Shown here in pieces: positions 1 to 8,001 of a stretch of DNA of 10,893 nt. The stretch is taken from contig PMUF01000298.1 of assembly GCA_003167015.1 (NCBI GenBank), positions 1,757 to 12,649 on the forward strand, given 5' to 3'. Each line of letters opens with the position of its first letter. The first letter of the stretch is position 1. Both the position numbers and the translations under genes were made by a program. Below the pieces are notes generated by a model, which searched no databases, had not been told where the DNA came from, and was given only the letters and a program-made list of their open reading frames with translations. The DNA comes from Chitinophagaceae bacterium. Its GTDB lineage: Bacteria > Bacteroidota > Bacteroidia > Chitinophagales > Chitinophagaceae.

Positions 1-2676
1 ATTGAGATCCACGGGCAGGATGAAATTCCACCAACCTTTTTTATCTGTCAGTACCTTTTTGGTAAAGGCGCCGCCGTGATTCATAAAGGCGACGATACCA
101 CCCCATTCGAGTGAGAGGATCAGGTCTTTTTCGCCATTTTTATCCAGGTCGCACCAGAGGGCGCGGGTGACGAATCCTATGTGGGCTAATTCCGGGGCGA
201 TTTTCGCTGTCACATCCTTGAATTGGCCTTTTCCATCGTTCATCAGAAGATAGGAGCGTGGGACCTGGCCGTATTCCCAGGGTACGGATCTTCCGCCGAT
301 GAAAAGATCAACGAATCCGTCGCCATTGAAGTCATAGGGGACGACACAGGAGGCATTGACGAACAAACTGTCGAAGGGATGGGGGGCTTTGGTGAGCCTG
401 CCTTTGCCGTCGTTGAGATAGATCCTTGGGGTGAGGAAAGTATCGAGGCCGAAATATTCATTGCCCCCGCTGGCGACCACGAGATCCGGGTGTCCGTCAT
501 TATTGACATCAGCCCAGCAGGCGTCGACATCTTCATAGGTCGAGTCATTATCGAGATCCGGTTCGGAAATCCGGGTGAAAGTGCCTGAGCGCTGCTGGAG
601 GAATAAACCGGGCTTCTTCCTTTTGGCTGAACCGATGAATACGTCCTGCAGACCGTCGCCGTTGATATCAGCGATAGACAAGGCGGGACCTTCCGTGGAT
701 ACCATGTGGGGGATGAGTGGTTCACGGTCGAATTCGAGGAAGTCGTTTTCCTCATGTTTGTAGGTCAGGCCTGTCTGCCGGGTAATGTCTTTTGCGGGGT
801 AGGTCGGGTTTTGCCAATGACGGGTGACGATAGTGTAATCGAATGGCGGGAGCCCTTTGGTATAGGAAAGGGTTAGCAGGCTATCGCCGGGCCGGACCGT
901 CAATCGTTGGAAACTGTTATCGGGCCATATGAGGAACATGGAGTCGACGGTTGTCTTATCGAGTCCGATATGTAAAGGGATCTCCATACTGGAAAGAAAT
1001 CCATGGACGGGATATTTTTCGTAGGTGCGGATCTCGCCGCCTGTGAAAAGGATGACTTTAGCGCCGAGGGCGTTGACGTTTTTTTCAGGGCCTTTCAACC
1101 GGATGTCGAGGGACTTCTTTTTCCGGACGTCGTTGCAGGTGTTCATGTAGACGAGGGCGGGTCCGTCGATGGTGTTGACGACTAGATCGAGGTCGCCGTC
1201 GCCGTCAAGGTCGGCATAGATTGCTCCGTTGGAGTAGGCAGGGCGTGCTCCGTCGATCTGGTCTTTCAGGTCGGAGAATTGCAATTGGCCGGTATTCCGG
1301 AAAAACTTGCTGGGGAGCTTGATTTCCGGGAATTTGTTTATCAGGGCTATATCCTTATCATCGAGGCTGCGGTTGCGCATTTTATCCTGCAGTTCCTGGT
1401 TGGACACGAAATTGATATAGTCGATATCATTCAATCTTTTTGGAATGCCATTTGAAATGAAGAGGTCTTTCAGTCCGTCATTATCGAAGTCGAGCCATAA
1501 TGGCGACCAGGACCAGTCGGTCGCCGCTACGCCGGAATAAAGGCCGATTTCGCTGAAGTGGCCGTCGCGCCGGTTGAATTGCAGGTTATTGCGGGTGTAT
1601 TGATGGTTATAACCATACCCGATCTTCATGTTATAAATGTCCCAGGAATCTTCGCCTTCCGACCGTTTGAGGATGTAGGGATCGAAAGGCAGCATATCCA
1701 TGCTGATAATTTCGGGATACCCGTCATTGTTGGCATCGGCGACGTCGACCCCCATCGAATACTGGCTGGTGTGCATCATTTCTTCTTCCAGTTTGTCCCT
1801 GAAGGTGCCGTCGTGCTGGTTGATATAAAGATAATCATTTTCATGGAAATCATTGCCGATGTAGATATCGGGGTAACCGTCGAGGTCGATATCCGAGATG
1901 TTGATGCCGAGACCGTAGCCGATGACGGAGCTGTGTATACCGGATTGTTTCGTTACATCGGTGAAATGGCCGTTGCCATCATTGTGGAAAAGCCGGTCGC
2001 CGGAATAAGGATTAGCGGTCGCGAGCTTTGCCTGGCGGGGGCCGAATGTGCCGTTCTGATGGATAGAGTGGTTGAGCAGGTACATGTCCAGGTACCCGTC
2101 TCCGTCGTAATCGAAAAATGCGGCCTGGGTGCTGAAGCCGGAGAAGTCGAGCCCATATTCTTTGGCTTCATCCCGATAGGCAGGCACTCCATTGGAGTCG
2201 ATGCCCTGGCAGATCAGCAATTGGTTGTGGCTGACGGGAAGGCCGGGTAGCTGGCCCACTCTGCAGATATAGATATCCAGCAGGCCGTCACCATTGACGT
2301 CGGCCATCGTCACCCCCGTCTTCCAGCCGCCCGGACGGCCTTCGAGGCCCGCCTCACGGGTGATGTCTTTGAACTTCATCCCGCCGAGGTTGAGGTATAA
2401 TTTGCAAGGCTTGTCATTGGCGGTAAAAAGGAGGTCCGGAAGACCGTCATTATTGATGTCGCCGACGGCTACCCCGCCGCCATTGTAGAAATATTCATAG
2501 TTGAGGACATTCAGCGCTTCGGTCTCTTTGATGTCGTTGCTGAAGTGGATGCCTGTTTCCTTCGGGGACAGCAGGGTGAACAGATGGGACTGTGCTGACC
2601 CGGCAAAAGGAAAGAAAAGCCAGGTCACGGAAAGAAAGAAAAGATGTCGCCTCTTTGGTGATGACTTACCGCACAT
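1..2676 (-). CDS. Large secreted VCBS/FG-GAP repeat protein with central ASPIC/UnbV-like domain (CRTAC1-like), C-terminus outside window
   Basis: The frame is open from the ATG at 2676 to the window edge, 892 codons, with no in-frame stop on codon-by-codon reading. A TGA two codons upstream (2680-2682) makes this ATG the first possible start. It gives a basic N-terminus, a hydrophobic core (about residues 11-25) and a likely signal peptidase I site near GSAQS (26-30). No lipobox is visible, so the protein is probably periplasmic or exported. Calcium-binding DxDxDGxxD-type loops start at residues 73, 126, 189, 262, 314, 396, 489, 670, 723, 782 and 843, the mark of beta-propeller FG-GAP/VCBS blades. 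Between the two repeat blocks, residues about 530-605 resemble ASPIC/UnbV (NALGAKV, GFLSS, LIWPDNS). From memory, Bacteroidota homologues run near 1,100 residues, so roughly 200 may be missing. The gene follows the SusD gene by 77 bp with a terminator between. Ligand and function are unknown; adhesion or binding of extracellular material is inference. Confidence 0.9.
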   Translation of the reverse strand, partial: MCGKSSPKRRHLFFLSVTWLFFPFAGSAQSHLFTLLSPKETGIHFSNDIKETEALNVLNYEYFYNGGGVAVGDINNDGLPDLLFTANDKPCKLYLNLGGMKFKDITREAGLEGRPGGWKTGVTMADVNGDGLLDIYICRVGQLPGLPVSHNQLLICQGIDSNGVPAYRDEAKEYGLDFSGFSTQAAFFDYDGDGYLDMYLLNHSIHQNGTFGPRQAKLATANPYSGDRLFHNDGNGHFTDVTKQSGIHSSVIGYGLGINISDIDLDGYPDIYIGNDFHENDYLYINQHDGTFRDKLEEEMMHTSQYSMGVDVADANNDGYPEIISMDMLPFDPYILKRSEGEDSWDIYNMKIGYGYNHQYTRNNLQFNRRDGHFSEIGLYSGVAATDWSWSPLWLDFDNDGLKDLFISNGIPKRLNDIDYINFVSNQELQDKMRNRSLDDKDIALINKFPEIKLPSKFFRNTGQLQFSDLKDQIDGARPAYSNGAIYADLDGDGDLDLVVNTIDGPALVYMNTCNDVRKKKSLDIRLKGPEKNVNALGAKVILFTGGEIRTYEKYPVHGFLSSMEIPLHIGLDKTTVDSMFLIWPDNSFQRLTVRPGDSLLTLSYTKGLPPFDYTIVTRHWQNPTYPAKDITRQTGLTYKHEENDFLEFDREPLIPHMVSTEGPALSIADINGDGLQDVFIGSAKRKKPGLFLQQRSGTFTRISEPDLDNDSTYEDVDACWADVNNDGHPDLVVASGGNEYFGLDTFLTPRIYLNDGKGRLTKAPHPFDSLFVNASCVVPYDFNGDGFVDLFIGGRSVPWEYGQVPRSYLLMNDGKGQFKDVTAKIAPELAHIGFVTRALWCDLDKNGEKDLILSLEWGGIVAFMNHGGAFTKKVLTDKKGWWNFILPVDLN

Positions 2677-2691
2677 AAATCATAATGAATT

Positions 2692-2724
2692 AAAAAGAAC
2701 AAGACTACCCGAAGGTAGCCTTGT
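2692..2724 (-). terminator. Intrinsic terminator between the SusD-like gene and the VCBS gene
   Basis: Read on the minus strand, an 11-bp stem (2724-2714 pairing with 2709-2699) is closed by a UUCG tetraloop on a C-G pair and followed by a U-rich run (TTCTTTTTAA). The stem has one non-Watson-Crick position. It is a G-U wobble in minus-strand RNA but would be an A-C mismatch in plus-strand RNA, and there is no T-run on the plus side. Both points orient it with the genes. It lies about 30 nt after the SusD stop and ends about 15 nt before the VCBS start, so it should end or attenuate the susCD transcript. Confidence 0.85.
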
Positions 2725-2753
2725 CAATCGAAACAAACAACTGCTGTATGATT

Positions 2754-4364
2754 TTATTGATCCCACCAAACGTGAGAGATCCAGGTATCTCCACCGCTGA
2801 GATTTTTGACAGCCGCCGCATAGTTGACGGGGTCCGTCGTGGGTTCCGATGAAGGATAGATCTCCCTTCTCGGGATCACGCCGCCCGTAAAATTGCCGAC
2901 ATAGTTGACCGGCGTCAGCACCGGGTAGCCCGACCGGCGCCAGTTGCTCCAGGCCTCGCTGAAGTCGAACAGCGTACCCATGGTAACCCATAACTGCATA
3001 TTGATCATCGCCAGCGAATTCGTCTGGGAGGAAACGTCCAGGGGATAGGCTGTCGCATAGGTGGTAGCCGTGGCTGCGCTGATCGGTGTGGTGCCATTGA
3101 AGGTACCATACGTCTGCAACGCTGCAGCCACCCCATTTGCGTAGTGTGTCGATGCCGAAGCGCCGACATTCCATCCCCTCGCAGCCGCTTCCGCCAGCAA
3201 CAATTCCGTCTCTGCGTAAGTCAAAATAAACCCGGGCGTATTCAACGCCAGGTACACTGCGGAAGTAGGACGGGAATATTTACCGGTAGGGTTAAAATCG
3301 CCACCCACACCCGTGCCGCCGGGATAACCCGGAGCATTGCTGATATCGGTAGCGCCGCCGTTCTCATCATAACCATTGGGCATACCGTTCTGGTGGGAGG
3401 CGGTGTCGTCGCCCGCCAGGCTTTCAATCGAGGCACTATCCAGGCCGGCCCTCGGCACTTCCGCAATGACCGGCAACCGCGGGTCATTGTTGGTCTTCAG
3501 GTAGCTGATCAATTGTTGCCCCCATCTGACCTCGGAATAATCCTCTTCCACCTGCAGGGCGCTGGAGTTACCGTTGCTAAAGCCATCGGTATGGTCAAAG
3601 GTGATATAGGCATTGTCTGCAATGCTACTGAATGTGCCGCCGGCATAAGCCTTTTCGGCATAGGTCTGGGCGTCGGCCGCATCTGCTTTGGTAAGACGCA
3701 TGGCCATCCTCAGCATCAGCGAATAGCCGAATTTCTGCCACTCGGCTATATTACCCGAATAAATGATATCATTCGTCGGCAGCACGCCGCCGGCACTCAG
3801 GGTAGGAATGACCGAGTCTAGTTTAGCCAGCATACTGAGATAAATGGACTGCTGGCTGTCGTACACCGGCTCGGATACCCCACTGGCGCCTTGCAAAGCC
3901 TGGGTGTAAGGGCAGTCGCCGTATGTGTCCGTGACCAGTTCCAGGTTCAGGAGCTGAACGATCAGCGCGATGCCGTTAAGATTGCCGAGGGTGGCATCTT
4001 TATTCGTTTTGATCAGCGACTGAATGGTATACGCCTCACCGGCTGCCGTATAGGCATCGTTCCAGATACTGGCGTCATACGTCAGGATATTGCTGGAAGC
4101 AACATACTTATCACCGTTGCTGTAATAGGTGGGAAATTCAGCTGACGCAAAGGTCTGCACCCACATGCTCTGGAACAGGATAGGACCACTATAGCCCTGA
4201 TTGGCGCCTAAATAGCCCAGCTCAGCAGACGGCAGCAGCAGGTCGGGATCGTACACCGAAGCAGAGGCCTGGGTGGGATCAGTATTGATCGCGGTGAAGT
4301 TTTTCGTGCAACCTCCCAACGTCAGCAAAAAGATAGAACTTATAGATAACCAAGTCTTTCTCAT
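2754..4364 (-). CDS. SusD/RagB-family outer-membrane nutrient-binding lipoprotein (SusD-like_2 type)
   Basis: This 536-residue protein is the surface lipoprotein partner that closes over a SusC barrel and helps capture the substrate. A short signal peptide ends in a lipobox, LGGC, with the lipidated cysteine at C19. The fold signatures are DTYGDCPYTQAL (146-157), the helix KFGYSLMLRMAMRL (211-224), LTYAETELLLAEAAARGW (381-398), WRRSGYP (475-481) and IPRREIYPSSE (497-507), ending in HVWWDQ. These match the SusD-like_2 branch better than classic starch SusD. Length is normal for the family and the gene looks intact. The ATG lies 6 nt after the SusC stop (TAA-GAAATT-ATG), so the pair is almost certainly co-transcribed and possibly translationally coupled. 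There is no Shine-Dalgarno sequence, as is common in this phylum. The substrate cannot be read from the sequence, and no neighbouring enzyme suggests it. Confidence 0.95.
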   Translation of the reverse strand: MRKTWLSISSIFLLTLGGCTKNFTAINTDPTQASASVYDPDLLLPSAELGYLGANQGYSGPILFQSMWVQTFASAEFPTYYSNGDKYVASSNILTYDASIWNDAYTAAGEAYTIQSLIKTNKDATLGNLNGIALIVQLLNLELVTDTYGDCPYTQALQGASGVSEPVYDSQQSIYLSMLAKLDSVIPTLSAGGVLPTNDIIYSGNIAEWQKFGYSLMLRMAMRLTKADAADAQTYAEKAYAGGTFSSIADNAYITFDHTDGFSNGNSSALQVEEDYSEVRWGQQLISYLKTNNDPRLPVIAEVPRAGLDSASIESLAGDDTASHQNGMPNGYDENGGATDISNAPGYPGGTGVGGDFNPTGKYSRPTSAVYLALNTPGFILTYAETELLLAEAAARGWNVGASASTHYANGVAAALQTYGTFNGTTPISAATATTYATAYPLDVSSQTNSLAMINMQLWVTMGTLFDFSEAWSNWRRSGYPVLTPVNYVGNFTGGVIPRREIYPSSEPTTDPVNYAAAVKNLSGGDTWISHVWWDQ

Positions 4365-4370
4365 AATTTC

Positions 4371-7300
4371 TTAATTTTTGAATTTGAAGGTGGCGTTGAA
4401 TCCGAAAGTCGTTGTGGCCGGCAGGCTGGTGCCTTCTATACCCAATGAGGATACACTGGCCGCGAATTCAGACTCCGGATCGATATTGGTAGCTTTCCTC
4501 ATGATCAGCCAAAGGTTGCTGGCCACCGCCGAAACGGTGATCGATTGGAACAGGGGATTAGTGCCAAGCACTTTCTTATCCAGCGTATAGCCCAGGGACA
4601 GCCGCTTGAGCCGGATATAATCGCCATTCAAAACGTTGTTCCTGGATACGTTGGCTATCGCGGTATAATAACCCTGTGGGGTTGCAGCAACTGTATTGGG
4701 TTGATCGGTTGTCGAATTATACCCGGTGGTGATACCGGTCTCACGTCCGACCAGCGTCTGTTTGTTCAGCCCGCGATAGAGCGACCAGTAACTGGTAGCC
4801 GACAGGATCTTGTTGCCGTAGTTGTAAGTGAAGAGCGCAGACAAGTTCCAGTTCTTAAACGTAAAGTCGGTCTTTAACCCGCCAAAGTCGGTCGGAAGTA
4901 CGCTGCCGAATGCTGAATAGGAGGCGGTAGCTATCGGGTCGCCACTGCCGTTGACTTCTATATTGCCCTTAGCATCCCGGACGTAATCATATGCCTCGAT
5001 CTGCGGACCGGACATACCCTTGACCCACGCCGTATTTGCATTCAGCGGCCGATAGCCACCGAGGGTGATAATGTTGCCGGCATTGTCGGTTTGCAGAACC
5101 TTGTCGTTCACATGCGTGTAGTTCAGCGTAAGATCCCATTCGAAATCCCTGGTCTTAACGGGCGTTCCGGTCACCTTGAGCTCTATACCGCGGTTCTGTA
5201 GCGATCCGGTACCGACGATGTCGTTGGAATAACCGGTGGAATTGCTCAACACGGCGCTTTCTATTTCGTGTTTGGTCACGCTCGTAAAATAATCGAAATC
5301 GATTCCGATGCGATTTTGCCAGAATTTCGTTTCAAATCCATATTCTTCTTCCGTCTTGACAAACGGTTTGAGGAAGAGGTTGGGCAGCGAAGAACTGTAA
5401 TTACCCGTCGGCGTACCATTGATGGAATTGCCAACACCATAATATTGAGCATCCTGGTAGGCGCCGCTGCCGAAGTTTCCGGTATTGGGTTCACCGCTGG
5501 TCTGGGCATAAGCCACTCTCAACTTACCATAGCTCAGCACATTGTTCGGGATGAACTGGCTGAAGACAAAGCTGCCCGATACCGAAGGCGTAAAGATGCG
5601 GTTATTGCCCTTAGGAAGGGTAGAGTAGGCATCCTCACGACCTGTCGTATTGATGATCAACCAATTATCCCAGTCGAAATCCAACGTATAGAAGGCCGAG
5701 TTCACTTCGGTCAGCGCATAGCTATAGGACCTGTTGGGACTGATAGCATTCGTCGGAGTATACAGGTAGGGAATGACGAACTGCTGGCCGTTGATCTGCG
5801 AGCTTTCCCACATATCCTTTCTCTCCGTAGCGCCCAAAGTGGCATCCAGGCTCAGCTCCTTGTACAGCTTATGGCTGACACCCAACAGCTCGTCCGTGTT
5901 CAGCTCGTAGTGCTGCTGGTAAGTGAGCCCGTTATACTGACCGGACTGCCCGGAACTGTTATAGCTATACAGGGTACCCGTCGGCGTGACATTTAAGTTC
6001 CGGTCATTCTCAAGGTCATAGCCGTTGCGCGCCATCACATAGAGCCAGGGGGTGAAGTTATATTTGGCGCTAAGATTGGAGATCAGGCGTTTCCGGTCCA
6101 GGTTGTTGATCCAATTGGCCACGACGAACCACGGGTTAGTGGCATAATTATCATCGCTGAACTGGGTCTCCATCCCGGTCGTCTTGTTAAAGCCCGGTTT
6201 GAAGATATTATCGTTGACATTGGCGGCCAGTTCCAGGAAGTTGTTGGGATTGCCCGGACCATCGGACGTCATCGGCTGGTTCCTGTTTGCCTGATCGATA
6301 TAGTTGGCAACCGCCGTAACGCTCAGCTTATCGGTCAACTTCTGCGTCACGTTCAGACTGACCGTCTTTCGTTCGAGACCGCTGTTGCGTACGATCGAGC
6401 TGTTATCGAGATCGGAAGCCGATAAATGGAAGGAAGTCCGGTCATTAGCACCGCCGACCGAGATCGTATTGGTCAGCGAGGGCGCCGTCCGGTAGATCTG
6501 GTTCATATTCTTTTTGTAGGTATAGGCCGAATAAGGTTGGTTACTGCCGTCGAACTGAATCACCTGGCTACCGTCCAGTTGGGCGCCCCAGCTGAAGCGG
6601 TTCGTAAGCAGTGCGCCGTTCGCGGTGACTGGCTTTGTGCCTCCCGTGCCCGAGCCATACTCATACTGGAAATCGGTGCTGTTGATCGGCTTATCCCAGA
6701 GAGAGTTGATGTTATAGTTGATATCGGTCGTACCCCTTTTGGCCGATTTGGTGGTGATCATAATGACCCCATTGGTGGCCCGGGTACCATACAGGGCAGA
6801 CGCCGCCTGACCTTTCAGGACAGTCATGGTTTCGATATCGTCGGGGTTGATATTGCCGATCCCGTCGCCATTGTCCGATCCACCCCACTCGCCGGACGCA
6901 CCGCGCTGACCGTTGTCCATGGGAACGCCGTTAATGACAAACAACGGTGGTCCGCCAGCATTCATACTGGCCACACCTCTCACGAGGACAAGGGCCGTAC
7001 CGCCGGAACCGCCGTTAGTGCCGCGCACAGCCATGCCCGCTACCTGGCCTTCCAGCGACATCGCTACATTGGTCTCACGCGCCTTGGTCATCTGGTCGCC
7101 GTTGACAACGGCCACGGAATAACCCACTTTCCGGGCTTCTTTGACAAGACCGAGGGCCGTGACCACGGTCTCGCCGAGCGCTGCGCCTAATTTCATCGTG
7201 ACGTCCAGCTGTGTCCTACCGCCTATCCGGACTTCCGTTTTTTCGAACCCTACACTGGAAATGATCAGCACGGCATTGTCACTGATGCCGGTCAGCGTAA

Positions 7301-7820
7301 ATTCCCCGTTGTCATTGGTCGTGACGACCTTCTTGGTGCCCCTCACCTCGACAGTGGCGGCTACCACGGGAGAACCTTTTTCATCGACGACACGGCCATG
7401 AACATCGATCGGCGGCGGCCCGGGAGGCACTTCCGCCGCGGGCGCTACCGGTTCAGTCGCTTTTTTGGTGATGACAATGGTCTTTCCGATGATCTCGTAA
7501 CTCAGGGATTTATCCTTCAGACAGGTGGCCAACGCTTCCTCCAAAGAGGCATTCTTTACGTTGACCGTCACCGGACCCGCCTGCTGCAGCAGGTGATAAT
7601 CACAAAAAATGGAATATCCGGTCAGTTTCGTGATCTTCCGGAAGACCTTCTGAAGGGGGATATTCTCGCCCGAAATACTGATGCCCTGGTAAGAATTCTC
7701 TGCAAAGACCCGCAGCGCAGAGAAAAAAGGTAGGGTGATAAGCAAAAAAGCAATAAGGATGGATTTCCTCAATAAACCTTGCCGGGCGGGCAAAGTTTCA
7801 CAAATAGCAGTTAAAAACAT
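4371..7820 (-). CDS. SusC/RagA-family TonB-dependent outer-membrane transporter with N-terminal STN signalling domain
   Basis: This 1,149-residue protein is the TonB-driven import channel paired with the SusD lipoprotein. Domains in order: signal peptide (about 1-40, ending near VFA); STN (secretin and TonB N-terminus) domain about 46-119, from YQGISISGENIPLQKVF to KTIVITKK; a Pro/Ala-rich linker (122-137); a carboxypeptidase-regulatory-like beta domain (about 138-212, HGRVVDEKGSPVVAATV); a TonB-box-like ETVVTALG (217-224); a plug domain with the SusC signature NINPDDIETMTVLKGQAA (323-340) then SALYGTRATNGVIMITTK (341-358); and a 22-strand-type barrel to the C-terminus, TFKFKN. The STN domain is not present in all SusC proteins. 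In FecA-type systems it contacts the periplasmic part of FecR, which fits the anti-sigma and sigma genes directly upstream. The ATG at 7820 is the only start that gives a sensible signal peptide. No frameshift or truncation is seen. The imported ligand is unknown. Confidence 0.96.
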   Translation of the reverse strand: MFLTAICETLPARQGLLRKSILIAFLLITLPFFSALRVFAENSYQGISISGENIPLQKVFRKITKLTGYSIFCDYHLLQQAGPVTVNVKNASLEEALATCLKDKSLSYEIIGKTIVITKKATEPVAPAAEVPPGPPPIDVHGRVVDEKGSPVVAATVEVRGTKKVVTTNDNGEFTLTGISDNAVLIISSVGFEKTEVRIGGRTQLDVTMKLGAALGETVVTALGLVKEARKVGYSVAVVNGDQMTKARETNVAMSLEGQVAGMAVRGTNGGSGGTALVLVRGVASMNAGGPPLFVINGVPMDNGQRGASGEWGGSDNGDGIGNINPDDIETMTVLKGQAASALYGTRATNGVIMITTKSAKRGTTDINYNINSLWDKPINSTDFQYEYGSGTGGTKPVTANGALLTNRFSWGAQLDGSQVIQFDGSNQPYSAYTYKKNMNQIYRTAPSLTNTISVGGANDRTSFHLSASDLDNSSIVRNSGLERKTVSLNVTQKLTDKLSVTAVANYIDQANRNQPMTSDGPGNPNNFLELAANVNDNIFKPGFNKTTGMETQFSDDNYATNPWFVVANWINNLDRKRLISNLSAKYNFTPWLYVMARNGYDLENDRNLNVTPTGTLYSYNSSGQSGQYNGLTYQQHYELNTDELLGVSHKLYKELSLDATLGATERKDMWESSQINGQQFVIPYLYTPTNAISPNRSYSYALTEVNSAFYTLDFDWDNWLIINTTGREDAYSTLPKGNNRIFTPSVSGSFVFSQFIPNNVLSYGKLRVAYAQTSGEPNTGNFGSGAYQDAQYYGVGNSINGTPTGNYSSSLPNLFLKPFVKTEEEYGFETKFWQNRIGIDFDYFTSVTKHEIESAVLSNSTGYSNDIVGTGSLQNRGIELKVTGTPVKTRDFEWDLTLNYTHVNDKVLQTDNAGNIITLGGYRPLNANTAWVKGMSGPQIEAYDYVRDAKGNIEVNGSGDPIATASYSAFGSVLPTDFGGLKTDFTFKNWNLSALFTYNYGNKILSATSYWSLYRGLNKQTLVGRETGITTGYNSTTDQPNTVAATPQGYYTAIANVSRNNVLNGDYIRLKRLSLGYTLDKKVLGTNPLFQSITVSAVASNLWLIMRKATNIDPESEFAASVSSLGIEGTSLPATTTFGFNATFKFKN

Positions 7821-7998
7821 ACTTTTGCAATTGTTTGGTGAAAAAAATGAGCAGTCACGTCAAGATTGATCTATGCGCCAAACTTTTATCCGTCCCGGGT
7901 TCCAGCCGGGGCGGTTTTATATGGCAATAGACCTTTTTAAATAAAGCTTTTTTTATTTCATCATTAGTCGTTTAATGGGTTTAAGTAGTCTGATGGGT
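7821..7998 (-). promoter_or_regulatory. Presumed promoter and leader region of the susCD transcript
   Basis: This 178-bp gap is the widest in the window and sits before the transporter gene, where a sigma-dependent promoter would be expected. It is AT-rich apart from one GC-rich hairpin (7890-7914), and carries a 21-bp-spaced direct repeat at its FecR-proximal end. No exact copy of the Bacteroidota housekeeping -7 element TAnnTTTG was found on the minus strand. The closest is ATAAAAGTTTGG at about 7878-7889, whose spacing is wrong. That would fit an ECF-type promoter, but the promoter itself is inferred from position only. Confidence 0.4.
7890..7918 (+). terminator. Terminator-like GC-rich hairpin in the susC leader, plus-strand orientation favoured
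   Basis: Positions 7890-7898 (CCGTCCCGG) pair with 7906-7914 (CCGGGGCGG) around a 7-nt loop. The one imperfect pair, T7893 with G7911, is a U-G wobble in plus-strand RNA but an A-C mismatch in minus-strand RNA. The plus side continues with TTTTATAT, whereas the minus side continues with ATAAAAG. Both clues favour plus-strand transcription, although no plus-strand gene is visible here. It could end antisense transcription near the start of the transporter gene. Alternatively it could simply act as a hairpin in the 5' leader of the minus-strand mRNA. Confidence 0.35.
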
Positions 7999-8001
7999 TT
8001 A
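7965..8001. repeat. Imperfect tandem direct repeat, two copies with 21-bp period
   Basis: On the plus strand TAGTCGTTTAATGGGTTTA (7965-7983) is followed by TAGTCTGATGGGTTTA (7986-8001). The copies share TAGTC and TGGGTTTA and differ by a 3-nt indel and one substitution. The starts are 21 bp apart, about two helical turns, so a protein bound to both would sit on one face of the DNA. The right copy overlaps the FecR stop codon. The position, 145-180 bp upstream of the SusC start, suits an activator or repressor site, but no regulator is known to recognise it. Confidence 0.45.

Noticed and set aside
1558..2250. 230-codon plus-strand open frame over the VCBS gene
   Set aside because: It is antisense to repeated calcium-loop codons. 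Its Val/Ile/Asp-rich translation mirrors the GDxDxDG repeats, and it has no recognisable domain.
2708..2740. Promoter-like TTG ... TACCTTCG for the VCBS gene
   Set aside because: TACCTTCG is one base off the TAnnTTTG element and a TTG sits about 20 bp upstream, but the motif lies inside the terminator stem-loop and is better explained by it.
2680..3174. 164-codon minus-strand frame at the end of the SusD gene
   Set aside because: It is a frame-shifted shadow of the SusD C-terminus. The true frame holds the conserved WRRSGYP and HVWWD motifs.
5268..5996. 242-codon plus-strand open frame inside the transporter gene
   Set aside because: It lies opposite a well-conserved SusC barrel, and its translation resembles no family I know. 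It is a by-product of GC-biased codons.
6426..7190. 254-codon plus-strand open frame opposite the SusC plug region
   Set aside because: The minus strand here encodes the diagnostic plug and TonB-box motifs. The plus-strand translation lacks any recognisable motif.
7939..7958. AT-only inverted repeat (AAATAAA ... TTTATTT) after the FecR gene as a possible terminator
   Set aside because: The stem is seven A-T pairs only, and on the minus strand it is followed by A residues rather than a U-tract.
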